DNA of 64,000 nucleotides. Origin: Johnsonella ignava ATCC 51276 (lineage in GTDB: Bacteria; Bacillota; Clostridia; Lachnospirales; Lachnospiraceae). The stretch's first letter is position 1; each line of letters starts with the position of its first letter. Made by a program: the position numbers and the translations under genes. The DNA is taken from NCBI RefSeq assembly GCF_000235445.1, contig NZ_JH378834.1, positions 6,923 through 70,922 on the forward strand, in the 5' to 3' direction. Under the pieces are notes generated by a model. That model saw nothing but the letters and a program-made list of their open reading frames with translations. It did no database searches and had not been told where the DNA came from. Positions 22,706 to 30,292 of this stretch are shown here, one piece after another.

Positions 22706-22846
22706 TTACCGTACATGAGCATTAGCACCGGGATTGTCATTACCATATCCTTCCATCAAGTTGATAACGCCCCATGCTCCAAGTCCTGCACCTACTGCCA
22801 TAACCAAAATCTTTAATACATTAACTGCCTGTGTAAAAAATGCCAT
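22706..22846 (-). pseudogene. Maff2 family protein, N-terminal part (split by IMEs)
   Basis: The ATG at 22846 has AGGAGG eight bases upstream and reads MAFFTQAVNVLKILVMAVGA, later ending EGYGNDNPGAN. This is the N-terminal half of Maff2. After GCT CA the frame enters IME2 DNA and stops four codons later, giving a 46-residue truncated protein. The missing C-terminal half is at 1577-1660. Confidence 0.88.
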
Positions 22847-22849
22847 AAG

Positions 22850-23161
22850 TTATTCCTCCTCGTTTTCTTCTTTCTTTTCAATCTTGTTATATGACTTCAC
22901 TACAAAGTTTTTGTAAGTCTTTCCCTCTTTTTCACGCTTCTTAAAGTAACCAAAGATGTGGATTAAATCACCTTTTTCAAAGTCCTTTGCTTTCTCAGCT
23001 TTTTCTCCATAGGCTGCACAGTTGATGTACTCCTTTCCCTTTCCGTACTTTTTTACAAGCGTAAAATTTGCAACTTCTACCGTTTCTCCGTCTTTTTCAA
23101 AGTTTGAGAAAGTAGGTTCCGCCACTAAGTTGGCGTTGATGTTAATCATTTCTTGTTTCAT
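22850..23161 (-). CDS. single-stranded DNA-binding-like (OB-fold) protein of the ICE
   Basis: A 103-residue protein with an SSB-type OB fold (ININANLVAEPTFSNFEKDG, then VANFTLVKKYGKGKEYINC and GDLIHIFGYFKKREKEGK) and an acidic C-terminal tail (EKKEENEEE), as in SSB proteins. It would protect the transferred strand. It ends just upstream of the maff2 ribosome site, in the same operon. Confidence 0.82.
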   Translation of the reverse strand: MKQEMININANLVAEPTFSNFEKDGETVEVANFTLVKKYGKGKEYINCAAYGEKAEKAKDFEKGDLIHIFGYFKKREKEGKTYKNFVVKSYNKIEKKEENEEE

Positions 23162-23196
23162 CTTTTTAAATTTCTCCTTTTCAATTCAATAAAAAA

Positions 23197-23226
23197 AGCG
23201 ACCAGAAGTATTACTTTTCCAATCGC
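23197..23226 (-). terminator. terminator-like hairpin before the SSB-like gene
   Basis: AGCGACCAGAAG pairs imperfectly with CTTTTCCAATCGCT; T7 follows on the minus strand, then AAAAGGAG of the SSB-like gene. It resembles the other border hairpins in sequence (GCGA...TCGC) and placement. Confidence 0.5.
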
Positions 23227-23427
23227 TGATACTCTTACTATTTAGTTTTTTCTTAGTGGGACTTCTGATCCTTATCATCTTATCTCCTTTATTGTCTTTA
23301 ACATATTTAAGGGAATTAGCATTTTGTCGTGTATATATTAGTGAAAGGTACTTGAAAAACTAGTCCGCTAATTAGCGAGTTTCCCCTATTTATTGATCGC
23401 AATATAAATTGAAAATAGGTATGAAAA

Positions 23428-23460
23428 AAGACGATAGATTTTTTTCTTTTCTATCGTCTT
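23428..23460 (-). terminator. strong intrinsic terminator in the ICE
   Basis: A perfect 11-bp stem (AAGACGATAGA / TCTATCGTCTT) is followed on the minus strand by TTTTTTC. It lies downstream of the EXLDI-like gene and the broken small gene. The stretch 23,230-23,425 has no gene I can support. Confidence 0.7.
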
Positions 23461-23512
23461 ACGCATTTAGTATTCAATTTTTCAGTTCAATAAACTAGGA
23501 TTTATATTTTAC

Positions 23513-23635
23513 TTACAAAATAGTATGAAAAACTATACGAATAAGTAGAATTAAAATTGCACCTACTACTCATACAGCAATTACTTTTTGAAAATTTCTT
23601 TTTTCTTGTTTAGCCGTATAATTATACCATTTCAT
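23513..23635 (-). pseudogene. small membrane protein with an in-frame TGA
   Basis: The ATG at 23635 has GGAGG nine bases upstream and reads MKWYNYTAKQEKRNFQKVIA before V and a TGA (23570-23572). The same frame continues VVGAILILLIRIVFHTIL to TAA, which makes an excellent membrane helix. So this looks like a 40-residue membrane protein broken by a nonsense codon, usually Trp-compatible (TGG to TGA). Family unknown. Confidence 0.4.
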
Positions 23636-23696
23636 AAACGGATACCTCCAAAATTCCAAATTTACTTAATCTAATAAATAGGGAGTTCAAGATGTA

Positions 23697-24065
23697 CTAA
23701 ATATCCAGTACTTCTACTATTTCTCCATTTTTTTCTTTAAACATAATTTTTTTGACCACTTCTTCTCCTAAATATTTTGTAAACTTAGTCAATTCTGTTG
23801 ATACTTCAAATACTATATTATGTTTTATATCACTTAATTCAAAACTCGAATCATATCTTGTTTTATCTGACCAATAGTTCCAATTTATATCTGTCCTTTC
23901 ATAATAAACATAGTTTCCCTTTGGAGTTACAAATACTCTTTTATTTATTAACTTCTTTTCATCTTCGGATTTAAATATTTCAGAATACAGCTTCATCCCT
24001 TTAAATACTTTGTAATTGCTAATTTTATCATTTGAAATATTTAATTTAATTTCTTCATACTTCAT
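23697..24065 (-). CDS. EXLDI-like protein of the ICE
   Basis: A 122-residue hydrophilic protein ending GEIVEVLDI, the C-terminal signature of the EXLDI family seen in conjugative elements. The middle has KGNYVYYERTDINWNYWSDK. Its function is unknown. The ATG at 24065 has GGAGG six bases upstream; an upstream TTG would lack a ribosome site. It lies between the coupling protein and the SSB-like gene. Confidence 0.65.
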   Translation of the reverse strand: MKYEEIKLNISNDKISNYKVFKGMKLYSEIFKSEDEKKLINKRVFVTPKGNYVYYERTDINWNYWSDKTRYDSSFELSDIKHNIVFEVSTELTKFTKYLGEEVVKKIMFKEKNGEIVEVLDI

Positions 24066-24145
24066 AGAAAACCTCCACAAATTCAAATTTATCTAGCTTT
24101 ATTATATCAAATATACCCTCGACCATATAGTTATAACAGTAAATC

Positions 24146-25927
24146 TTACAATCTTGTAATTACCGTATTTCTATTAAGCTTAACCTTGCCTTTTCTCTTT
24201 ATATATTCTTCAATATCAAACACATTCTTCTTGTCATAATCTTCTAAGAACTTATAGTTCTTATGCTTTGTGATGTCGAATTTATCTGAAAGAAAAGGTC
24301 TTACACCTCTAAGCTGAAAAATACATTTACTACCGTCCATTACAGTAATCTCATCTTGGCTCATCAGTTCCTTACCTGTCTTTTGATAATTTAAACCAAA
24401 GCTCTTTTGATTTGACCTTGTTTCCGATGTGTTATATAAATCTATCGTTTCTTTTCCCAGTGTTTCAGACAATTCTTTTAGTGTCGTTTTCTCCTTGCCA
24501 CCAAGAAACAAGGTACTATCACAGTTACCTACGATTGTATCGGCATTATCCTTATAGATTGCCTTTAACTGAGATTGTGCTTGAAGTATGATACTTGCTG
24601 ATATTTCTCTGGAACGGATTGTTGCTATAAGTTTCTCAAACTTTGGAATTAAGCCGATGTTTGCAAATTCATCAAGCAAGCATCTCACATGGACAGGTAA
24701 TCGTCCGCCATATACATCATCTGCCTTATCACATAAGAGATTAAAAAGTTGTGAGTACATAATGGAAACTACAAAGTTAAAAGTATCGTCTGTATCAGAG
24801 ATGATAACAAATAGTGCTGACTTTCTATCTCCGAGGGTATCAAGCTCAAGTTCATCTTCTTTCATCAAGTCCCTAAGTTCCCTAATATCAAAGGGAGCAA
24901 GTCTTGCACCACATGAAATAAGAATAGACTTTGCTGTTTTTCCGGCAGCCAATTTGTACTTTTTATATTGCTTCACTGCAAAGTGTGTAGGCTCTTTCTT
25001 TTCCAGTGCTTCAAAGAGTCTGTCTATCGGATTCATATAGGTTTCATCATCTTCTCTAACTTCTGAAGCGTCTATCATATCGAGAAGTGTTGCAAAGTTC
25101 TTTTCTTCTCTTGGAGCTTCATAGAAGATGTAGCCGATAAGGGCTGTATAGTAGAGCTTTTCAGCTTTGACCCAAAAATCTTCACCTGCTTTTTCGCCCT
25201 CTCCTTTCGTATTTGCTATGATTGTCTGCACCAATTTCAGAATGTCTTTCTCAGAACGGATATAGGCAAAGGGATTGTATTTCATGGACTTTTTGAAGTT
25301 AATGGTATTTAAGATTTTAATCTCATAGCCATTATTCTCAAGCATCTTGCCGCACTCAAGGACTATCGTTCCTTTCGGATCGGTTACGCAATAACTACTG
25401 TGCATTTGCATAAGGTTTGGTTTTACATAAAATCGGGTTTTTCCACTTCCTGAACCACCGATAACAAGCACATTTTTATTTCTCGCATACTTTGGATTAG
25501 CCGGTCTACCATTCATTGTTAATCGCTCAGTTTGTGTAAGCAAAATATTATTTTGAAACTTTTCATCCATATATGGCTCTATATCTTTTTTAGTTCCCCA
25601 TCTTGCCGATCCATACTCTTTTCCCTGCCTAAACTTTTTAGCGTTTTTCCCTTTTGTATAGACAATGAATTTGATTAAAGCAGCCACTCCTATACCTATT
25701 AAAATATCCGCCGGATGAATACTCGGAAGAAAGCTCATTGTGTTAAGCTCCAATATCCCCTGAAATATTTTATCTATCACATCTCCTCCAACATAGCTTC
25801 TTACATGATTTGAAAAGATGTTTCCTAAATAGAAAAATGCAAGATAGGGAATATTCTGCTTTAGAAACTTTACCTTATCCTGCACCTTAAATAAGCCTTT
25901 GATGTCCTTTAATATCTTATCTATCAT
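24146..25927 (-). CDS. VirD4/TraG-type type IV coupling protein
   Basis: A 593-residue membrane-bound ATPase that links the relaxosome to the transfer channel. Two N-terminal membrane segments (about 27-40 and 71-90) precede Walker A VIGGSGSGKTRFYVKP (about 152-167) and Walker B RCLLDEFANIG (about 398-408), with a TraG-type C-terminal domain (SRDE-like region IRSREISASIILQAQSQL). It overlaps the PcfB-like gene by four bases. The two IMEs, which lack a coupling protein, probably depend on this one. Confidence 0.93.
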   Translation of the reverse strand: MIDKILKDIKGLFKVQDKVKFLKQNIPYLAFFYLGNIFSNHVRSYVGGDVIDKIFQGILELNTMSFLPSIHPADILIGIGVAALIKFIVYTKGKNAKKFRQGKEYGSARWGTKKDIEPYMDEKFQNNILLTQTERLTMNGRPANPKYARNKNVLVIGGSGSGKTRFYVKPNLMQMHSSYCVTDPKGTIVLECGKMLENNGYEIKILNTINFKKSMKYNPFAYIRSEKDILKLVQTIIANTKGEGEKAGEDFWVKAEKLYYTALIGYIFYEAPREEKNFATLLDMIDASEVREDDETYMNPIDRLFEALEKKEPTHFAVKQYKKYKLAAGKTAKSILISCGARLAPFDIRELRDLMKEDELELDTLGDRKSALFVIISDTDDTFNFVVSIMYSQLFNLLCDKADDVYGGRLPVHVRCLLDEFANIGLIPKFEKLIATIRSREISASIILQAQSQLKAIYKDNADTIVGNCDSTLFLGGKEKTTLKELSETLGKETIDLYNTSETRSNQKSFGLNYQKTGKELMSQDEITVMDGSKCIFQLRGVRPFLSDKFDITKHKNYKFLEDYDKKNVFDIEEYIKRKGKVKLNRNTVITRL

Positions 25928-26409
25928 AGGCTCTGCTCCTTTTGTTTATTCTTGATTTTATCTTTGGAAACAGAGTTTTTAGCCATTTCCTTGAACTTTT
26001 CAATATTCTTATGAATAGATTCTTTTCTTTCCGTTTTCTTTTCCGATTCTGACAGGGCATGCTTAAAGGCTTTCTCCATAACCTTCATATCTTTAGCTTG
26101 AAAGAATACTGAATATTTCCCACTCTCCTTATCTTTCATGACTGAAAACTTTACGCCATACCGATTAAGTTCTTTTTTCAGTTCCTTAAGCTCTGCTTCT
26201 TCAACCGGAATTTCTTCAAGCTGTCCCTTTTTAACCATATCTTTTAGCTTTACTTCATTTCCGTTGCTATTTACAAGTTTTTCAAATCCTCCAAGCTTTT
26301 CTGCTTCTTTCATCAGTTTCTTTAATAAGTTCAGAATTAGCTTTCCTGTTACTTTAGCAGCTCTTACTTCCATATTCAGCGTTTTTCTTGCTATTTCTTC
26401 ATTGATCAA
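25924..26409 (-). CDS. PcfB-like protein (DUF3801)
   Basis: A 161-residue protein with an N-terminal helical region, a central ELKELKKELNRYGVKFSVMKD motif and a Lys-rich tail, matching the PcfB/DUF3801 family, which is an accessory relaxosome-coupling factor in conjugative elements. It overlaps its neighbours by four bases on both sides. Confidence 0.78.
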   Translation of the reverse strand: MINEEIARKTLNMEVRAAKVTGKLILNLLKKLMKEAEKLGGFEKLVNSNGNEVKLKDMVKKGQLEEIPVEEAELKELKKELNRYGVKFSVMKDKESGKYSVFFQAKDMKVMEKAFKHALSESEKKTERKESIHKNIEKFKEMAKNSVSKDKIKNKQKEQSL

Positions 26410-27257
26410 GTTCTCTCACCTCCGTTCAGTAACCTCTCTTTATTACGAGCCAGCTTATCCTTTTGAATAGCCTTTCTAAAATCTTCTCCTACAACCATAA
26501 CAGGAATACACATCTCTATAATTCGTGAATAAATCCTCTGATACTCCACACTTTCTGTACAATTTACAATTGTGTCGTAAGAAAGGTTTGTGGTGAAAAT
26601 AGTCGGTTTCTGTTTTAAATACCTGTTATTCACAATGTTATATACCTGCTCTTTAGCATAGCTTGTATCTCTTTCAATTCCTAAATCATCCAAGATAAGA
26701 ACAGACGTATTCACAAGCGATTCTATATATGCGTTCTTGTCAAAATCAAATCCTCCCTTTTGCAGTTCATTGATAATCTGTGAAAAATTTCTTATTTTAA
26801 CGCTTATTCGATACTGTTCAATAAGGCTATTTGCAATGGAGCAGGCAAGATAGGTCTTTCCGCTACCTACTGAGCCATAAAAAAGGAGTCCGATGTTTTC
26901 TTTTTTCATTTCCTCATATTTTTTTACAAAGTTCTTTGCAATGATAAGGCTTTGATTTTCTTCTCCCTGATAATTTTCAAATGTGTATGACCACTGAATA
27001 ATCGAGTTAAAGCAGCTACTCTTTAATCGTTCAATCTCCATCTGCTTTTGTCTTTCTTTTTCTTTTGCTTCTCTATTTCTATCGCATTTACAAGAAATCT
27101 TAAATATCATCTTGTTATCAAAGAACTCCATCACTTTTCCGTCTTTTCTTTCATGGCAGACTTTGCAATAGGCGTGTCCATCTTTGATATACTCTTTTTC
27201 AGGATCATAAGAGTACTCTACATCCTCTATCATTACTTTTTCCAATTCTTTCATCAT
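26406..27257 (-). CDS. DnaC-like helicase loader ATPase of the ICE
   Basis: A 283-residue AAA+ ATPase with an N-terminal Cys cluster (CKVCHERKDGK, CKCDRN), Walker A GSVGSGKTYLACS and Walker B VLILDDLGIERD. It is closely similar to the IME1 loader in length and motif order. This is the third loader in the window. AAAGGAG precedes the ATG, and the gene overlaps the initiator by four bases. Confidence 0.88.
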   Translation of the reverse strand: MMKELEKVMIEDVEYSYDPEKEYIKDGHAYCKVCHERKDGKVMEFFDNKMIFKISCKCDRNREAKEKERQKQMEIERLKSSCFNSIIQWSYTFENYQGEENQSLIIAKNFVKKYEEMKKENIGLLFYGSVGSGKTYLACSIANSLIEQYRISVKIRNFSQIINELQKGGFDFDKNAYIESLVNTSVLILDDLGIERDTSYAKEQVYNIVNNRYLKQKPTIFTTNLSYDTIVNCTESVEYQRIYSRIIEMCIPVMVVGEDFRKAIQKDKLARNKERLLNGGERT

Positions 27258-28033
27258 AGGTGTTCTCCTTTATCATATTCTTCCCATGTCGGTATATTTG
27301 ATGTTTTCACTTCTTTTCCTCTCCCCTGATCTTTATAGAACCAAGAAAGGATTGTTGCTTTATGGTCTTTATATGTCTTTCCGGTGCTTTTGATATATGC
27401 AGATAGCCTTTCAATGTAATTATCAAGCTGTGAGTTCATTATGATTTGTAAATCGGATATATCTTCAGCAGCTAAAAATACATTTTGAAATGTTCCAAGT
27501 CCGTTTACACCAAAACTATATTCTCTCTTACTATACTTACTCTTATTATTCTCTATATAGTTAGAGTCAAGATTTTGAACTTCCTGAAGTTCATTTTCTT
27601 TACTTCTGAGGTTAAAATCTTTTACTTCTGAAGTTAAGTTTTTTGACTTCTGAAAGTCATTTTCTTTTACCGCTAATATGCTCATAAAGTCTTTAACATA
27701 TATGACATTCGGCTTACCAAGCCCAAGCCTTACTCTTTCAATCAGTCCGATTCCTTTTTTCATATCGAGTTCATCTAATGTTTTTATAGCTGTCGGCTTT
27801 GAGATATTTCTTCTTCTCATAATTTCTTCGACTGTGAAATAGATAAATACTCTGCCTTCCTTGTCCACCCAATTATTCTTAAAGGACATTCCTGTTCGTT
27901 TCAAAAGCATAGAATAAAGGATAATTGCTTCAGCAGACAGTCCCTTAAATTCTTCTCCGTCTACCAATATTTCAGGTACTTTTAGAAAGTTAAATCTTTC
28001 TGCTTCTCTGTTATAGAAATAGTCAAAGTCCAT
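27254..28033 (-). CDS. RepA-type replication initiator of the ICE
   Basis: A 259-residue initiator with the RepA N-terminal winged-helix domain (residues about 3-110; motifs EFKGLSAEAIILYSMLLKR and ISKPTAIKTLDEL). A variable linker (about 125-165) and a conserved C-terminal segment (IERLSAYIKSTGKTYKDHKA) follow. GGAGGAGG lies upstream of the ATG at 28033. Four palindromic iterons lie in the linker-coding DNA, in line with RepA_N plasmids whose origin lies within the rep gene. Confidence 0.88.
   Translation of the reverse strand: MDFDYFYNREAERFNFLKVPEILVDGEEFKGLSAEAIILYSMLLKRTGMSFKNNWVDKEGRVFIYFTVEEIMRRRNISKPTAIKTLDELDMKKGIGLIERVRLGLGKPNVIYVKDFMSILAVKENDFQKSKNLTSEVKDFNLRSKENELQEVQNLDSNYIENNKSKYSKREYSFGVNGLGTFQNVFLAAEDISDLQIIMNSQLDNYIERLSAYIKSTGKTYKDHKATILSWFYKDQGRGKEVKTSNIPTWEEYDKGEHL
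27577..27658. repeat. iterons inside the ICE initiator gene
   Basis: Four palindromic units centred on ACTTCTGAAGT (27577-27592, 27602-27612, 27624-27634, 27645-27658) with repeat starts at 27579, 27602, 27624 and 27646, so 22-23 bases apart or two helical turns. The repeats lie in the linker-coding part of the initiator gene. This is the expected look of an internal origin. Confidence 0.7.
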
Positions 28034-28065
28034 CGCTTCACCTCCTCCCCAAAAAATTGGCAAAG

Positions 28066-28097
28066 AAAAAGACGATAGTTTTTCTTCTATCGCCTTT
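28066..28097 (-). terminator. terminator-like hairpin before the ICE initiator gene
   Basis: AAAG..CGATAG pairs with CTATCG..CTTT and is followed on the minus strand by TTTTTCTTT, then the GGAGGAGG of repA. It recurs in the layout of the ICE and IME1 border hairpins. Confidence 0.55.
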
Positions 28098-28120
28098 GGT
28101 AACCATTTGTATGAATTTTT

Positions 28121-28402
28121 TTAGATTGATTTTATTGCTTCATTGATTCCCTGAAGGAATGCTATAACAGCTGCTCCGACCATCGGTATTCCATAAGGAC
28201 TTAACAAAAATCCTAATACCAATGCCTCAATGCCAAGTGATATATCTTTTTGCATAAATGATCCTATTGCAGCAACTATACACATCAGCATTAAGAAATA
28301 CAGAATAGTTGTTCCTATGCCAAGTATAAATGTCAGAAAGGCAGTAAGGATACTCAGCAGCAAGCTGATTGGAAATAAGATTATTTTTATTATCCATCTC
28401 AT
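28121..28402 (-). CDS. small membrane protein at the ICE right end (CD1845-like)
   Basis: A 93-residue protein with three hydrophobic helices (about residues 4-32, 33-48 and 59-85) starting MRWIIKIILFPISLLLSIL. Similar small membrane proteins are found at this end of Tn1549-type ICEs. GGAGGG lies five bases before the ATG. It is the outermost ICE gene, 18 bases from the rlmD stop codon. Confidence 0.7.
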   Translation of the reverse strand: MRWIIKIILFPISLLLSILTAFLTFILGIGTTILYFLMLMCIVAAIGSFMQKDISLGIEALVLGFLLSPYGIPMVGAAVIAFLQGINEAIKSI

Positions 28403-28420
28403 AAATACCCTCCATTTCTA

Positions 28421-30292
28421 CTAAATCATTTTAAAATGCTTTAACGCATCCATAATAGCTTCCTCTTTTTCCAGTGTGCATTGTGGAATAGCCTGTTTCT
28501 CTTTTTTTGATTTATTATAATGCTCCCTCAGTACAATTCCACATTTCTTTTTAATCTGTGCAATATAGAGTGTCGAAACCTTTAAATCAAATTTTTCCAA
28601 TATATATTCCTTGATTTGTGCATAAGTCGCTTTACTTTCAGCACTTGTCAAATCAAGCTCATCAAGCTTAATTTCAACATCTATATGTTTGTCGACATCA
28701 AGTTTGGACAATAACGCTACCGTCTCCACATGCCCGCTCCATGGAAACATGTCAACAGCCTGCACCTTCACCGGTTTATACCCTTTCCCTGCCAGATACT
28801 TTAAATCTCTTGCAAGAGTAGCACTGTCGCAACTTACATAAACTATCTTACGGGGAGATGCTGCCGCCGCTGCTTCAAGGCATTTTATATCACAGCCTTT
28901 CCTTGGTGGATCTACTACGACTATATCAGGAAAGTCAAGTATATTTTTTATATCTCTCATATCTCTTATATCTGTTATATTTACCGGGCTTTTATTATCT
29001 TTCCCGCATCTTTTATCTTTCTTATCATTTTTATCCATCTTATCATTTTTATCTATCTCACCGCCTTTATTTATCATCTCCATTTTCCATAATTCCAGTA
29101 TATCCTCTGCATTCCCGGTGATAAAAAATGCATTGTTTATATTATTTATAAATGCATTGTTTCCAGCATCCTCAACCGCCTTTTGTACAGTTTCTATACC
29201 ATATACCCTCCCTGCCTTTTGTGCAAGAAATAAAGATATGGTACCTATGCCGCAATAAAGGTCCCATACAGTTTCATCACCCTTAAGGTCTGCAAATTCA
29301 AGCACTTTATTATAAAGTATATTGGTCTGTACAGGATTTACCTGATAGAATGACTCAGCCGATATATTAAATCTGATATTGCCTATATAATCACTTATAA
29401 AATTTTTCCCGTATATATTCACAGTTTTTTGTCCCATTATAACATTGGTTTTACTGCGGTTTATATTTAACATAATACTTTCTACGCCTTTTATGGCACT
29501 TAAGGCAGTGCACAGCTGCTCTTTATACGGAAGCTTTTGTGTGTTTATAACTATGCATACCATTATTTCGCCGGTAGCAAACCCTTTTCTTATAAGAATA
29601 TGCCTTATAACCCCATCACCGTTTTTCTCATTATATGGCTTTATATTACATCGCTTCATAAAAGACAGAACGGTATCTTTTATCTTGCAGTTTTCTTCTA
29701 TACCTATAAGGCAGTCATCTACTTCAACTATGCTATGTGTACGTCCTGCATAAAAACCTGCTGCAATTTTTTGTCCTCTTTCACCTACCGGAATTACCGC
29801 TTTATTTCTATATCTCCAGGGATATTCCATACCAATTACAGGATAAAATATACATCTATTTTCAGATGCCATACAATCAGAATCCATAATATCTTTATTC
29901 GCAGTTTCATTTTCAGCGATACAGATAAAGTCTTCTCTTTTAAACCCGCCTATCCTTATAAGATTATTAAGAACCTTGTTTTCTTTATATTTGAGTTGAA
30001 AACTATACGACATTTCCTGCATAGTGCAGCCGCCGCATGGTCCTGATACCGGGCATCTCGGTTTTCTCCTCTCAGGTGAAGGAATTATAACTTTATCAAG
30101 CTTTGCATAACCGTAGTTTTTCATACATTTCATAACTACTGCCCTTATTCTGTCGCCTATCACAGTATCCTTTACAAACCAAGTAAAGGCATCGGTTTTT
30201 CCGATGCCTTCCGTATCATTACTTAAATCTATTATATCAAACTCAATTATATCCCCTTTTTTATAGATAGAATCATTTGTTTTTTTCATCAT
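28421..30292 (-). CDS. rlmD: 23S rRNA (uracil-5)-methyltransferase RlmD
   Basis: A 623-residue SAM-dependent RNA methyltransferase. A TRAM domain (about 10-70) precedes the iron-sulfur cluster cysteines Cys80, Cys86 and Cys89. The SAM-binding motif is WDLYCGIGTISLFLAQKAG and the catalytic Cys is in VYVSCDSATLARDL. A low-complexity Asp/Lys/Asn-rich insert (about 400-445) interrupts the SAM domain, and a C-terminal extension ends ALKHFKMI. The ICE lies right after the stop codon, in agreement with the rlmD (rumA) 3' end as integration site. It overlaps the upstream HD gene by four bases. Confidence 0.92.
   Translation of the reverse strand: MMKKTNDSIYKKGDIIEFDIIDLSNDTEGIGKTDAFTWFVKDTVIGDRIRAVVMKCMKNYGYAKLDKVIIPSPERRKPRCPVSGPCGGCTMQEMSYSFQLKYKENKVLNNLIRIGGFKREDFICIAENETANKDIMDSDCMASENRCIFYPVIGMEYPWRYRNKAVIPVGERGQKIAAGFYAGRTHSIVEVDDCLIGIEENCKIKDTVLSFMKRCNIKPYNEKNGDGVIRHILIRKGFATGEIMVCIVINTQKLPYKEQLCTALSAIKGVESIMLNINRSKTNVIMGQKTVNIYGKNFISDYIGNIRFNISAESFYQVNPVQTNILYNKVLEFADLKGDETVWDLYCGIGTISLFLAQKAGRVYGIETVQKAVEDAGNNAFINNINNAFFITGNAEDILELWKMEMINKGGEIDKNDKMDKNDKKDKRCGKDNKSPVNITDIRDMRDIKNILDFPDIVVVDPPRKGCDIKCLEAAAAASPRKIVYVSCDSATLARDLKYLAGKGYKPVKVQAVDMFPWSGHVETVALLSKLDVDKHIDVEIKLDELDLTSAESKATYAQIKEYILEKFDLKVSTLYIAQIKKKCGIVLREHYNKSKKEKQAIPQCTLEKEEAIMDALKHFKMI

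Larger units (their letters stand above)
11897..22715 (-). mobile_element. IME2: GC-rich integrative mobilizable element carrying tet(W)
   Basis: This segment has much higher G+C than its surroundings from about 11,990 to 19,300, and starts with a serine recombinase beside a maff2-like junction. The right end is in the maff2 5' half: a CA core (22716-22717) matches the CA at 11895-11896. Contents are serine recombinase, TnpW, DnaC-like loader, replisome organiser, Cys-rich VLP protein, MOBP relaxase, MobC, HTH_16 and sigma-like proteins, methyltransferase and tet(W). The lower G+C of the methyltransferase and the region right of tet(W) shows the resistance part was acquired separately. Confidence 0.75.
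1..28420 (-). mobile_element. Tn1549-like integrative conjugative element (right part)
   Basis: A block of leftward genes carries the backbone of a Tn1549-type conjugative element: RepA-like initiator, DnaC-like loader, PcfB-like protein, VirD4/TraG coupling ATPase, Maff2, VirB6-like channel protein, PrgI and the start of a VirB4-like ATPase. The right boundary is set by the intact chromosomal rlmD gene, whose 3' end is a known integration site for this ICE type. The left end, with the integrase, lies outside the window. The exact attachment bases near 28,403-28,440 cannot be fixed without the other end. The ICE is interrupted inside maff2 by two tandem mobilizable elements. Confidence 0.85.

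Noticed and set aside
23570..23572. Selenocysteine at the in-frame TGA
   Set aside because: No SECIS-like hairpin follows directly, and the neighbouring residues form a plain membrane helix; a TGG-to-TGA change is simpler.
28227..28415. 62-codon frame on the minus strand
   Set aside because: It overlaps the ICE small membrane protein gene in another frame and has no family features.
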